64,000 nucleotides of DNA from positions 87,312 through 151,311 of the forward strand of contig JAANYP010006340.1 of the NCBI GenBank assembly GCA_020465985.1, read 5' to 3'. Positions 1-10,376 of the stretch are shown piece after piece. The notes beneath the pieces were generated by a model. That model searched no databases, was not told the DNA's origin, and saw only the letters and a list, made by a program, of their open reading frames with translations. The DNA is from Centrapalus pauciflorus. Taxonomy: Eukaryota; Streptophyta; Magnoliopsida; Asterales; Asteraceae. Both the position numbers and the translations under genes were made by a program. Within the stretch, counting starts at the first letter, position 1. The number at the start of each line of letters is the position of its first letter.

Positions 1-1058
1 TCTTTTGATAGAGATAGTGATGCTATGGGAAAATATGTATCCTCTTATTATGTTAAAATGAGAAGTCGGTAGTGCAGGTTGTGTGCAATGATTCTGCCCA
101 ACAAAATCTTGGATACATTAAAAACCTTCCCATTCTTTAGGGGAATGGATTGCCTTAAACATCCCCTGAAAACTCATGTTGAACAATTGAACCTGTTGGC
201 CTGTGAATGTCTTGTTGAAAAGGCACACTAAGGCAGTGGCCATGTTAGCACGGAACATTCTTGACCAACCAGTTCTTTTGGGGCTCATACACTGTGCATA
301 ATATTGTCCAAGAAATTTCCCTTAGGAGCACAATGGGCTTTTAAGAAAGTTAAAAGAAAGGAATCAGCAGGGCCCCCTATAACCAAATGTTTGAAGACCA
401 AAAATGTAAACCTTTGACGGGATAGGTCGCTTATTACCTGAGGCATCTTGAAGATTCACAATGGTTGCCGAATGGATTCCTTCCGTTGATGGTGATTGGG
501 AGTGCCATCAATTTTGGATACGAAGGGTCGCCACTCCATTGATGGTTTTACAGGATGGCATGGTTCCAAAACTGTTCTTATATGGGAGCTGTATATCGTG
601 GGGTTTATGGTTGGGCCATTACATGAAATATGGGGCAGTGCTTGAGGAAATCCATCATTGTATGAACAGTTGGAGTTCAGCATGTTTCCGAGTGATGGGC
701 GGCAGTTGTGTTCTTTTAAACTCCATGGATGAAACAAAATTGATTTGGATTTTAGGGTTTGAAAGAAAGAAAGAATGTGTGATTCGTTCCGAGAGGAAAA
801 GTAGATATAAGGGGCCGTGGAAGCACAAGAACACTCTTGTAAACTGGTAGTTACAACTGACCCGAAACTGGGACCTAACGGTTTCGAAAAGGTTGGGTCC
901 CGCGGCACACATTTTGAAAAAATTACCCCAAATACCTGCCCCACTTTGACAGAATCACGTGAACAATAAACTAGCAGTCCGCGAAAATGAAACTGCAGCA
1001 TGAGAAAAAATACTCATTGCTGTCGTTTGTAAAATTGTGCAACTTTTCAATGGAAACA
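1..1058 (-). other. Possible old Copia 3' LTR (no clear gene)
   Basis: I see no convincing coding sequence here; the short ORFs look like chance. On the minus strand the stretch follows a decayed Copia RNase H end and a purine tract (1061-1070). It begins TGTTTCC at 1058 and holds a TATA-like CTTATATCTA near 810, as a 3' LTR would. It does not resemble the LTR at 7272-7939, so if it is an LTR it belongs to another element. The other edge lies outside the window, so this stays a guess. Confidence 0.3.
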
Positions 1059-1060
1059 GT

Positions 1061-1070
1061 GCTCCCCCTT
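1061..1070 (-). promoter_or_regulatory. Polypurine tract of the Copia end at the left edge
   Basis: Minus strand reads AAGGGGGAGC, just downstream of the RNase H remnant and two bases before a TG that could start an LTR. Copia elements prime plus-strand DNA synthesis at such a tract immediately upstream of the 3' LTR. Confidence 0.5.
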
Positions 1071-1119
1071 AAATTAGCATTATGGAGTCGATAATAATGA
1101 ACAAACCATTAATCCATGT

Positions 1120-1690
1120 TTACCATTACCCATATTTGAATTAGGACAGTGAACCTTCAACATCAAAGGTTTTGTTTACAAGATCAGTAGCTGATCATCT
1201 ATTATGTATTTTGGTAACCTTGGAATTAATTCTTTTCATTACATCTCTGATGAAGTGAAATCTGATTTCTATATGCTTGGGTTTTGGGAATTTCACTGGT
1301 TTTTGCACAATTGCTAATTGCACTTGACTTTGTCAATTAAATAGGAGGTGATAAAGAACATTTATTAACCATAGTTCTTAGCTGATTTGAATCCCCATTA
1401 CCTGGGCAAGCAAGGCCGCTTGGCAGTGCTTACATATTTGCTTCGTGGCATGATTGGCGCCAGTTGTTGCTTTTTTCATTGCAGGAGGCGGAGGGACCAG
1501 TCTTGCTCCTACGTATTGACATCCACCAGTTGTGGCAATTTCCTGTTCAATGTTGCAACCACCATATTCACTTTCAGAATAAGCAGTTAGTTCAAAAGGC
1601 GAGTCTTCGGCTACCCTTAGGCCTAAGATGGGTTGCCTTTAAGATATCTAACCGATTTCTTCTTAACTCTCTTAACAGCAACAAGTGAGA
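1120..1690 (-). pseudogene. Decayed Copia RNase H / pol C-terminus
   Basis: Minus-strand translation in shifting frames gives recognisable pieces of the Copia RNase H tail. They include a YSESEYGGCN-like stretch, TTGGCQ, KHIEIRFHFIRD and a final LVNKTF. Several stops and frameshifts separate them. It continues the pol of E1 collinearly but is far more damaged than the integrase and reverse transcriptase just upstream. Either this end came from another, older copy by recombination or it decayed independently. It cannot make a functional RNase H. Confidence 0.7.
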
Positions 1691-4630
1691 ATCCTTTGGA
1701 GAGCATTGAAACCTAGCACACACACAGACAGCAAACATAATATCAGGTCTTGAAGATGTTAGATACATGAGAGATCCTATAAGGGATCTGTATAGATGAA
1801 TATCCACATCTATGCCATCTTTGTCTGTATGGAGCTGTTTATGAGGATCCATTGGAGTGCTTGCAACCTTTGTGTCTTGATAGCCAAACTTTTCCAATAT
1901 GTCTTTGACATACTTTGATTGACTTATGAATAGACCAGTAGGCTTCTGTTTAACCTGCAGCCCTAGAAAGAATGTGAGTTCCCCCATTGAACTCATTTGA
2001 AACTTTTTGTGCATTAGGGCCTCAAAATTTTTGCACAAGCTATCATTAGTTGAGCCAAAGATGATGTCATCAACATAGATTTGGACAAGAAGAATCTCAG
2101 CTTTGATGGATTTAGTGAAGAGTGTTTTGTCCAGTGTGCCTCTCTTGAATCCATTCTGTAGAAGATATGATGACAGTGTGTCATACCATGCTCTGGGGGC
2201 TTGGTGGAGACCATAGAGAGCTTTGTCTAGCTTGTACACCCTGTCTGGATACTTGTAGTCTTCAAAACCAGGAGGTTGACACACATACACTTCCTCTTCA
2301 ATTGTCCCATACAAGAAAGCAGACTTAACATCCATTTGATACACTTTAAATCCTTTGAAACTTGCATATGCTAGAAACAGTCTGATGGCTTCAATTCTTG
2401 CTACTGGAGCAAAGACATCATCATAATCTATTCCTTCTTCTTGAGTGTACCCTTGTGCTACTAGTCTTGCTTTGTTCTTGATGACTATCCCTCTCTCATC
2501 CTTCTTGTTTCTTAACACCCATCTTGTACCTATTGCTCTCTTACCTTTAGGAAGATCCACCAGAGTCCATACATTCTGAATTTTGAACTGTAAAAGCTCT
2601 TCTTGCATAGCTTCAATCCAGGATGAATCTTTTAGTGCTTCTGATGCCTTTTTGGGTTCTAGTTGAGACATGAAACAGGCATGTTCAAAAGCAGCTAGAC
2701 TGAATTCAGGAACTGCTAGTTCAGCAGCAGCAGTCTCATTTTGAACCATTTTCCTTGTTTGAACAGGAGTGCTTGGATCACCCAGTATTTGATTGAGAGG
2801 GTGATACTTGTGAACTCTTAGTGTGGGCTCTCTCTCTGTTTGAAAGGAAGTTCCAAGGTTTGTATCATCTCCATCAGAACCAGTGAATGGTTCAGTTTCT
2901 GAAACAGCTTGACTTGAATCTGGGACTGTTTCATGTTGTATTGGAGCTGTTCTTTCAGAACTTTGGAGTGGCACTTCAGTGTCTGGATTTGTATCATTCA
3001 GGACCCCTGGAGGATCACAAGACAGAAGTGGTAGAGTGGTGAAATCATCCCAACTTGTTGAATCTGCAGCAGTCTGAGGCTTTGTGCCAACAACATGAGA
3101 AATTGTATTGGCAGCATGAGAATTCGTGTTAGCAGCTTCAACCCTGTATGCATCAGCTTCTGCAGTATACTCAACAAAGCTCAGAGAATTTGTTAGTGAA
3201 TCTAAATCAAACAACCAATCAGGACCAGTGCCTTTGATATTAGCAGTATTTTCATTAAATTCAACATTGGCACTTTCTTCAATTGTCTTAGACACACTGT
3301 TGTATACTCTATAGGCTTTGCTTTGAGTTGAGTATCCTACAAAGAATCCTTCTTCAGCTTTACTCTCAAACTTCCCTAAGTGAGTCTTAGTGTGAAGAAT
3401 AGTACATGGGCATCCAAAAGGCTTGAAGAAAGCTATTAGGGGACTTCTGTTATGGAATAACTCATAGGGAGTTTTCCCTTGTGATTGAACTACTTGAACC
3501 CTATTTAGAACATAACAGGCTGTATTAACAGCTTCTGCCCAGAAAGTCATTGGCAGATTTGAATCAACTAGCATTGTTCTAGCAGCCTCAATTAATGTTC
3601 TGTTTTTTCTTTCAGCTACACCATTTTGCTGTGGTGTTCTTGGTGCACTATATTGTCGAGCAATGCCTTTGGACTCACAGAAACTGTTTAGAATTTGATT
3701 TTTAAATTCAGTTCCATTGTCTGATCTTATCACCTTAACTTTGGAATTGGATTGGTTTTCTATCTTAAGGACAAAAGACTTAACTAGCTCAGCAGTTTCA
3801 TCTTTGGACCTAAGAAAGTAAACCCAAGTAAATCTGGTGAAATCATCAACAATGACTAAACAGTATGCCCTTTTATTCAAACTCAAAACAGATGTTGGAC
3901 CAAATAGATCCATATGTAACAACTGAAGAACAGATGAGATTGAATTTACTTCTTTGGCCTTATGAGAAGTTTTGTGTTGCTTACCTTTAAGACATGCTAC
4001 ACAATGATCATCACAAATGAACTCCTTTTGTGGTAATCCTCTTACCAGATTCTTTTTAACTAAATCATTCATGGACTTGAAGTTCATGTGACACATCCTT
4101 CTATGCCAAAGAGCAGACTCATTTGATGATGCTTTAGATATTAAACAGCTTAAAGTATTTGATTTAGTCAAGAGAGCTGTGTCCAGGCAGTAAACATTGT
4201 CCTTTCTTGGTGTTCTAAGTAAAACAAGATTTTCAGGAATTTTGAAATCCTTTGAAAGAACAATGCACTCAGAATCTGTGAACAGAACAATGTTTTGTTT
4301 GTCACAGATTTGAGAGACACTCAATAAATTGTACTTAAGCTGTTCAACATACAGAACATCATGGAATGTCATGTTGCCTGCATTAACAGTACCTTTACCT
4401 GTAACCTTACCTCCTTTTGAGTTGCCTCCAAATGCAACAAAACCTCCATCAAAACCTTTGAAATTTGACAAGCATTCAGAATTGCCTGTCATGTGCCTAG
4501 AGCATCCACTGTCCAGATGCCATCTTGTTCTATGAGGAGACCTGTGGTTGCCCTGCACAAATAGCATCTTAGTTAGTAGTGGAGTAAACCCAAACCAAAT
4601 TGGTTTTGGGTTGGCCTTGTACATTGACAT
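1592..4630 (-). CDS. E1 Copia pol (protease, integrase, reverse transcriptase)
   Basis: This open frame of 1012 codons encodes the Copia enzymes in order. The aspartic protease has DSGCSRHMTG near residue 41. A GAG-pre-integrase zinc region follows (HRRMCHMNF, CVACLKGKQ). The integrase DDE residues lie in HMDLFGP, RSDNGTEF and QNGVAERKNRTL. The reverse transcriptase has YQMDVKSAFL and the catalytic YVDDIIFGST. All catalytic residues I can check are present. From about residue 980 (near 1690) the reading runs off into a wrong frame and RNase H is lost. The frame overlaps gag (4569-7196) by at least 62 nt in another reading frame, where most Copia elements keep one frame. E1 is probably dead because of the RNase H damage. 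Confidence 0.93.
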   Translation of the reverse strand: MSMYKANPKPIWFGFTPLLTKMLFVQGNHRSPHRTRWHLDSGCSRHMTGNSECLSNFKGFDGGFVAFGGNSKGGKVTGKGTVNAGNMTFHDVLYVEQLKYNLLSVSQICDKQNIVLFTDSECIVLSKDFKIPENLVLLRTPRKDNVYCLDTALLTKSNTLSCLISKASSNESALWHRRMCHMNFKSMNDLVKKNLVRGLPQKEFICDDHCVACLKGKQHKTSHKAKEVNSISSVLQLLHMDLFGPTSVLSLNKRAYCLVIVDDFTRFTWVYFLRSKDETAELVKSFVLKIENQSNSKVKVIRSDNGTEFKNQILNSFCESKGIARQYSAPRTPQQNGVAERKNRTLIEAARTMLVDSNLPMTFWAEAVNTACYVLNRVQVVQSQGKTPYELFHNRSPLIAFFKPFGCPCTILHTKTHLGKFESKAEEGFFVGYSTQSKAYRVYNSVSKTIEESANVEFNENTANIKGTGPDWLFDLDSLTNSLSFVEYTAEADAYRVEAANTNSHAANTISHVVGTKPQTAADSTSWDDFTTLPLLSCDPPGVLNDTNPDTEVPLQSSERTAPIQHETVPDSSQAVSETEPFTGSDGDDTNLGTSFQTEREPTLRVHKYHPLNQILGDPSTPVQTRKMVQNETAAAELAVPEFSLAAFEHACFMSQLEPKKASEALKDSSWIEAMQEELLQFKIQNVWTLVDLPKGKRAIGTRWVLRNKKDERGIVIKNKARLVAQGYTQEEGIDYDDVFAPVARIEAIRLFLAYASFKGFKVYQMDVKSAFLYGTIEEEVYVCQPPGFEDYKYPDRVYKLDKALYGLHQAPRAWYDTLSSYLLQNGFKRGTLDKTLFTKSIKAEILLVQIYVDDIIFGSTNDSLCKNFEALMHKKFQMSSMGELTFFLGLQVKQKPTGLFISQSKYVKDILEKFGYQDTKVASTPMDPHKQLHTDKDGIDVDIHLYRSLIGSLMYLTSSRPDIMFAVCVCARFQCSPKDSHLLLLRELRRNRLDILKATHLRPKGSRRLAF

Positions 4631-7196
4631 AACTAAAAACTGTTTTTGACTTCTTATATTTGGTGAGATCTACTGATGGAGTCTTTGGAGAGTATTTAGT
4701 GATAATATGAGGTATCCAACTATTTTGATCATCTTTTCTTCTAACAGTCTCAGATGATTCACTAACAGCTCCAGTTTGATGCCCAGCAGCTTGAGCTGTG
4801 TTTGTAGTGCTAACAGTTTCAGTTTTTGCACTAACAGCATCAGATTTTGACTTAGCAGTCTGATCTTTTGCATTAGCAGTTTGAGCAACAGATTTGTCCT
4901 TGACACACCATATTTGTTTAAAAATTGATTTAGGCTTTGCCAAAACTTGTTTTTGATGTGTGGACTGTTTTTTATTAACTTTTGAGAATCTGTGATCAAC
5001 TGTTTTCTTTGGAGCTGCTGTGGAAGGTTTCACTTTTGAGTGCTTTGCCTGATTAGGATTTGATTTTGTGTGATGCACAGTCTGTTTTGCAACAGCTGGT
5101 TTGTAAAAACAATCCTTGGCTAAGTGATTCTTCCTTCCACAGTGAAAGCATCTTTTGACAGTTTGAATTGGAATACCAGACTTTTCTGTCAATTTCTGAT
5201 TCTTGTTTCTCTGGTTTCCTCTTACCTGCTGTTGTTTAGGAAACTTTTGAACACCATGCTTTTGGCATGTGCAGATAGAAACAGTTTTACCTCTTTTAGT
5301 TCCTTTTGATGAAGATGCAGTGTTACAGTTAGAATGTACAGAAACTTGTGGAGTAGCATTGCATACACTCATCTTCTCTTTTCCTTTCTTACTGGGAACT
5401 TGGACTTCTATGGGTGCACTCTTTGTGTCACAGTCTCTATTTTGACTCTTATCTTCTTTTAATTCAGGACTGTTATCAAGGATAGGATCTACAATAGTCA
5501 TAGACTCATCTAGTGGTTCATTGACAAGTCTATCAGCAACTTCACTCATTGGATGAATGTACTTGTTATTATATGGAGGTGGAGTAGCTCTGTATCCTAT
5601 TCCTTCTTTGGGATTGACCTGAGATTTCACTATATCTTTGAATTGAACTTCCATTAGGCGTTCTAGCTTTTGATTTGCTAACTTGAAGTTACCTAGATCT
5701 ATGTTAACAGATTCCAGTTTCTCATTAGCCTCTAACACCTTCTGTTCAGTTTCTTCTACCTTTTTATTCAGAGATTCTATTTTCTTATTGAGTTCCTTTT
5801 TCTCCCATTCATGATAGTTTCTATCATACCCCATTTGAATCTCATTATCCTTATAATCATTGATCTGTTTTTCCAGATCTTCTATGGCTTGCATATATTC
5901 ATATCTCCTTTCTTCCATCTTAGCTAGAGTTTTGCACATGCTCTCATTATGATCTCTGTACTTTTTAACCATATTTTTGCATGATTGAGAGCAGAGTTTA
6001 GAATTTACCTCAGATGGTAGTTCAGTGGAGGAGACATTTGATGTTTCTGCCATAAGTGCTTGATTTTGAAATTCTTCCTCTGTCTGATCACTCCAGTCAA
6101 ACACATTGTCTTCTTGAGAGACAAGTGCTGTTGATGAGGACGCTTGGATGGGCTGTGAAGTCCTTGATGGCTGTTGACCTTGAGATCTACATTCTCTGGC
6201 AAAGTGACCAAGCTTATGGCATTTATAGCATTCCACTTTTGATTTATCAAAAGATGGTTTGCCTTCTGTCTTGGCTTGAAAGTTGGCCCTACCAGTTCTT
6301 TTCAGAAATCTTTTGGCTCTCATGGTCAGCATTGCATGTTGCCACTTTAAATCCATCTCTTCAAGATCATCTGGATGAATTTGTTCCAAGTCTTCAACAT
6401 TTAGAGCAAATAATCCATCATTGGCAACAAAAGCCTCATAGTGAGTTTCAGCAGAATTGCCATCACCTCCTGAAAAAGAATCACAGTTATTAGATTTTTC
6501 AGAAGACAGAAGAGCAGTGTTGTGATTATAAGAAAAGGATTTCTTTTTAGCATCAATCTCAGTCTCAAACACTCTTAAACTGTTATATAGATCATCCAAT
6601 TCTATCTCATCAAGTGTGTCTTTTGTTCTCCACTGTGCAGCATAGACTGTCCATTCTTCTCCAAGAGATCTGAGAAACTTTCTGTTGACTTCATCTTGAT
6701 CCAGATTGACCTTTGCACTTTCCAGTTCACTTATCAGTTTGTTGAACCTGTCAAAGATTTGAGTGAGGTTTTCATTCTTGCCACCAGAAAAGTTTTCATA
6801 CTGCTGTTTCAAGAGGTCTTTTTGATTTCTCTTGGTACTGGCATTACCAGCAAACCTCTTCTCTAAGGCATTCCAAAGAGAGTGAGCAGTATAAAACTTT
6901 TTGAACTGATGTTGATAAGCATTAGGAATGGCTATTTGTAATAGTGTGAGTGCTTTCACTTCATTCATTCTAGCCTTCCTTTCAAGTTCAGTTTTTGGAG
7001 GAGTTTTGACTGGTTTTCCCTCAGCATCAAGTTCTGGATCAACTACAGGAGGGAATTCAACAGCTTCCCATATGGCATAATCAATGAATTGAATATGCTG
7101 TTGAATCCTGAGTTTCCACATCTCAAACTCAGTGGGCTTGAGCATAGGCACTTTGAGTCCTTGCCCAGATCCACTGCTGCTATTTTCAAATTCCAT
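4569..7196 (-). CDS. E1 Copia Gag nucleocapsid polyprotein
   Basis: 875 codons. The N-terminal half is a UBN2/Retrotran_gag-type capsid domain (about residues 10-220, with KTELERKARMNEVKALTLL and WNALEKRF). Two CCHC zinc knuckles follow: CYKCHKLGHFAREC near residue 323 and CFHCGRKNHLAKDC near 686. A coiled-coil-rich segment lies between them (about 405-530). The unusual length and two widely spaced knuckles fit Sirevirus-like Copia elements. The start lies 60 nt downstream of the primer-binding site and is the first long-frame ATG. There is no internal stop, which shows E1 is younger than E2 or E3. Confidence 0.9.
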   Translation of the reverse strand: MEFENSSSGSGQGLKVPMLKPTEFEMWKLRIQQHIQFIDYAIWEAVEFPPVVDPELDAEGKPVKTPPKTELERKARMNEVKALTLLQIAIPNAYQHQFKKFYTAHSLWNALEKRFAGNASTKRNQKDLLKQQYENFSGGKNENLTQIFDRFNKLISELESAKVNLDQDEVNRKFLRSLGEEWTVYAAQWRTKDTLDEIELDDLYNSLRVFETEIDAKKKSFSYNHNTALLSSEKSNNCDSFSGGDGNSAETHYEAFVANDGLFALNVEDLEQIHPDDLEEMDLKWQHAMLTMRAKRFLKRTGRANFQAKTEGKPSFDKSKVECYKCHKLGHFARECRSQGQQPSRTSQPIQASSSTALVSQEDNVFDWSDQTEEEFQNQALMAETSNVSSTELPSEVNSKLCSQSCKNMVKKYRDHNESMCKTLAKMEERRYEYMQAIEDLEKQINDYKDNEIQMGYDRNYHEWEKKELNKKIESLNKKVEETEQKVLEANEKLESVNIDLGNFKLANQKLERLMEVQFKDIVKSQVNPKEGIGYRATPPPYNNKYIHPMSEVADRLVNEPLDESMTIVDPILDNSPELKEDKSQNRDCDTKSAPIEVQVPSKKGKEKMSVCNATPQVSVHSNCNTASSSKGTKRGKTVSICTCQKHGVQKFPKQQQVRGNQRNKNQKLTEKSGIPIQTVKRCFHCGRKNHLAKDCFYKPAVAKQTVHHTKSNPNQAKHSKVKPSTAAPKKTVDHRFSKVNKKQSTHQKQVLAKPKSIFKQIWCVKDKSVAQTANAKDQTAKSKSDAVSAKTETVSTTNTAQAAGHQTGAVSESSETVRRKDDQNSWIPHIITKYSPKTPSVDLTKYKKSKTVFSYVNVQGQPKTNLVWVYSTTN

Positions 7197-7255
7197 TGTA
7201 AAAGATTAAAAATTTGAAAGAAAGTTTTCGACTTTGAAAAACAAAGAACGACCTG

Positions 7256-7269
7256 TGGCTCTGATACCA
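7256..7269 (-). promoter_or_regulatory. E1 primer-binding site (initiator Met tRNA)
   Basis: Minus strand TGGTATCAGAGCCA, two bases after the LTR end. It is complementary to the 3' end of plant initiator-Met tRNA, the usual Copia primer. Confidence 0.92.
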
Positions 7270-7271
7270 CT

Positions 7272-7939
7272 TGTCAGGATCTAAAACTGAATAACCAAGA
7301 TTAACTGATTTGAAATTTATCAGAGTATAAATCAATAATCTTGCTTTGAATCAAAGTTTAATTAAGAAGTTTGCGGAATAACACTTAATTATTTTAACAA
7401 AAACTTTCAGAACCAATGAAGCATAAAACATAAGAAGTAATCAAGACTGTTTGTATTGCTGAATTCAATGATTACAATCACCTCTAATCTGTTTTGATTA
7501 GACGAAGAACACAGACTGTTCTTAGGGTTTTACAACCTTAGAGGCTTAAGAAAACTTAATCAACAAAGCAATTACAGACTCAAAATATGCAGAAAACTTC
7601 TATGAACTTCTATACAATATTCTGTCTATTTATATTGCTTTTTGGACTTGTTTCCTTGAAGGACTATGACTTCTCTGATAGTAGATATGCTGGAATCTTC
7701 GTGTAGATATCTTTCCTGAAAATCAGCACTTTCTGTTTATGAAACTGTTGAGCAGCTTGAATCTCTTGACAGCATGAACTGAGCAGCTTGAGTAGTTTTG
7801 CTCTGGCAGCTTGAACTTTTACACTGGCAGCTCGAGTTTCTTCAACTAGCAGCATGAACTTTGTATTTACATGAAAAATCTACCAACAGTCTGAGAAGTC
7901 TAACTAACAGCTTGAGCATACTTAAACTATTTCCCAACA
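7272..7939 (-). repeat. E1 5' LTR
   Basis: On the minus strand it starts TGTTGGGAAATAG at 7939 and ends GATCCTGACA at 7272, directly before the primer-binding site. TG...CA ends and 668 bp fit Copia. A TATA box (AATATAAATAG) lies near 7626-7637. Upstream of it, at 7742-7918, sits a cluster of CAGCTTGA/CAGCATGAAC motifs. AAAGT (7940-7944) is the candidate target duplication, but the 3' LTR is missing so this cannot be confirmed. The insertion interrupts the E2 env-like ORF. Confidence 0.85.
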
Positions 7940-10201
7940 AAAGTATTTGTGCATAGGAAGACCCATTTCTTTGGCCCTGGCTTTGTGAAATTGGATCTCT
8001 GCTGCTTTCAGTTGCTGGGGATCAGTTGCTGCTTTTTCTTTTCCTTTAGCTGCTATAGTGACAGCAGCTTCAGGACTTTCCTCCTCCTCTTCTTCTTGTA
8101 AGATCAGATGCCTCCTTTTGCTGCTTGGCATGTCCTCAGACATAAGTTCCTCCCCCATAGACTGAGCAGTGTTTGGAGTTTCAGCCTGAGTAGGCTGAGC
8201 AGCGTGAGAGGCACCCTCCAGTGTACCTGTTGAAGCTCCTGCTGGTTGACCAGTGAGTGTTGCAGGCACTGATTTCTCCTTAGGAGAAGAAGTTTTCTCC
8301 CCCTTAGACTTAGTCTTCGAGGCAGATGACTTCTCCCCCTTTGAAGGAGATGTACCATCACCTTCAACACCCGGCCTGCCTGAAGACACAAAGTCACCAG
8401 GCTTGCCTGCAGTTTTGGCAGCAGGTCTGGAGCCAACAAGGCTAGTCACTAAGAATGCCAAGTTGTCCATTACCTCTACAAGCTGGGTAAGACAGGTTTG
8501 AAGAGAAGAGGATTGGGTATCAGCAAGGGAGGTCAGCTTAACAATATTTTCCCTATCAGAAGCTGTGAACAGCAAGCTTTGAAGCTGTGCAAGATGTAAT
8601 TCGAGAGAATCTTGCACATCAGCAAGGTTTGATGACACAGAATTGGATAGGGAGCCAATGAGGGTGTTCAAGCTGGCCAGAGTAGTAGGAAGAGTAGTGT
8701 TGCAAGAAGTTAGGAGAGATGACAGCTGTTGAGAAATAGCTGTCATTGAGGACAAAGAGTCCTGTTGCAGGGAAAGAATGGAGGAGAGGGAAGTTGACAC
8801 ATTTTGCAGCTGTGCAGTGAGTGCAAGCAGCTGTGGAGAATTATCTGTTTGTGGAGTGGCAGGGAAGGAATCTTTGAACAAATCAAAGAATCCTTTAAGC
8901 TGTTCAGACACAGAGTCTGAAATGATAGAAGGTAGAGAGGTCATAGTAGTTTCCAAAGAACCAACTTTGTTGGTCAGCAGAGAAAGCTGATCCTTCAAAG
9001 GCAGGTCTTTAGGAGATGGAGGTGTATGGGTGGACTGTTTAGATTGGGTAGATGGAGAAGATGATGATGAGGCTGGTGTATGAGGATGTGATGGAGAGGG
9101 AAGAGGGAAATTTGATAGAAGCTCCATAGCCTAGGCAAAAGTAATGTGGCCCAGCTTGGAGGGGTCAAAGGGTCCCTCAGCAGCGGCTGTAGCTGCTTCA
9201 TCAGGAAAAGGAGTTGATGTTAGGGGCCTTTCAGATGCTGCTTGTGTTGCAACATCGTCATGAAAGCCAGTGGGGGTTCCCTCTGCAGTGCCTTGGTGTA
9301 AAAGCACCTCATCGTGGGGAGATGGGAGATGCATTTCAACATCAGCAGTGGTGAAACCTGCTGATGGAGCTTGCATAGGGGTAGCCTCACCAAAGGGATG
9401 GTATGATCCCTGAGGTTCATCAGCTTGAGTTGTTGGTCCCTCAGCAGATGTTTGGTGTAAAACAGCTGTATCATGGGGAGCAGAAGATTGAGGCTGAGCT
9501 GCTGATTGGTCTATACCAGCAGTGTAGGCACCTCGTGCAGACTCAGGGTGTAAAGAAGTTTGAGTGGGGGACAGTGTAGACTCAGTATGGAGTGGAGAGG
9601 GCTCCTGTCTTTCAATATCCTCAGCCTGTTAGGAGGCTGGAATAGTTGAGATGGTTATCTCCTTTTGTACAACTAGTTCTAGTTGGGAGGAACCAGAGGG
9701 TCTAGGCTGACTCTGGGTGGACTCAGGTTGGAGTGAAGCATGCTCCAAGTGTGCTGAACCTTCTCCCAATATAGGAAAGGCAGCAGGGGTGGCTTCTCTT
9801 ACAACTGAACCCTGTTGGGAGGGAACAGAGGAGCTGGTTGATTTGGTTGATTTTCTTTTGCGGTGGTATAGGATGGATGAAGTAGGTGATTGAGGGGAGG
9901 AGATGAGAGGTTCAGACTGGACAGGGTGTGAGACTGGGTCAGGAACAGTTGGGATGGTCTATTCCATGGTCTCAAGTGCCACAGAGGCACCAGCCACAAA
10001 GGCTTCAGGGTCAACAGATGACCCAGGGTGAGGAGCCTGCTCCCCCTCAGCCACAGAGGCTAAGAGTGCAGACTCAGACTGAGCTGTTTTGGCCTTCTTT
10101 TGCACAGGCCCAGCTTCAGTGATTGCCAGGGTCCTCTTAACAAGTTTGGACCTGGCTTTGGATTTTCTCTTGGGAGTAGCAGCTTCTGGATACACCCTCA
10201 C
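7922..10201 (-). pseudogene. E2 env-like 3' ORF, central and C-terminal part
   Basis: One minus-strand frame runs from about 10201 to 7922, broken by three in-frame stops (near 9957, 9629 and 9129). The first part is basic (RKSKARSKLVKR) and then rich in Pro, Ser and Gln. The last 400 codons are Ser/Leu-rich with heptad-like repeats, probably a coiled coil (about residues 40-230 of that part), followed by a Lys/Ser-rich segment. The frame ends inside the E1 LTR, so the natural C-terminus was cut off by that insertion. Long extra ORFs after pol are a hallmark of Sirevirus-type Copia elements and are often called env-like. I see no signal peptide or membrane segment, so envelope function is not supported. 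Confidence 0.75.
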
Positions 10202-10376
10202 AACAGAGGGTCTTTCTCCTCATAGGTGTGGACAGAGGAGGCTCATTTGGAAGTACAGCAGTGTAGAAAACTCTATTCCCTATTACAGGGAATGCAACAG
10301 TATGAAGTAAAGGCTGAGAGTTGTACAGATGCTCACCACAAATGTGTCTGAAAATGAGGCTCAGAAACCTTGGGTA

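Larger units (their letters stand above)
1..7939 (-). mobile_element. E1: Sirevirus-like Copia retrotransposon, 3' end chimeric or lost
   Basis: Order on the minus strand is LTR, primer site, gag, pol. It is inserted in the 3' ORF of E2. Gag and most of pol are open; the RNase H end is decayed and no matching 3' LTR lies in the window. A deletion or recombination somewhere near 1690 would explain the loss of its 3' end and of the rest of E2. Confidence 0.8.

Noticed and set aside
461..1001. Overlapping ORFs of 85-181 codons on both strands near the left edge
   Set aside because: They show no family motif and lie in what may be an old LTR; length is within chance for this base composition.
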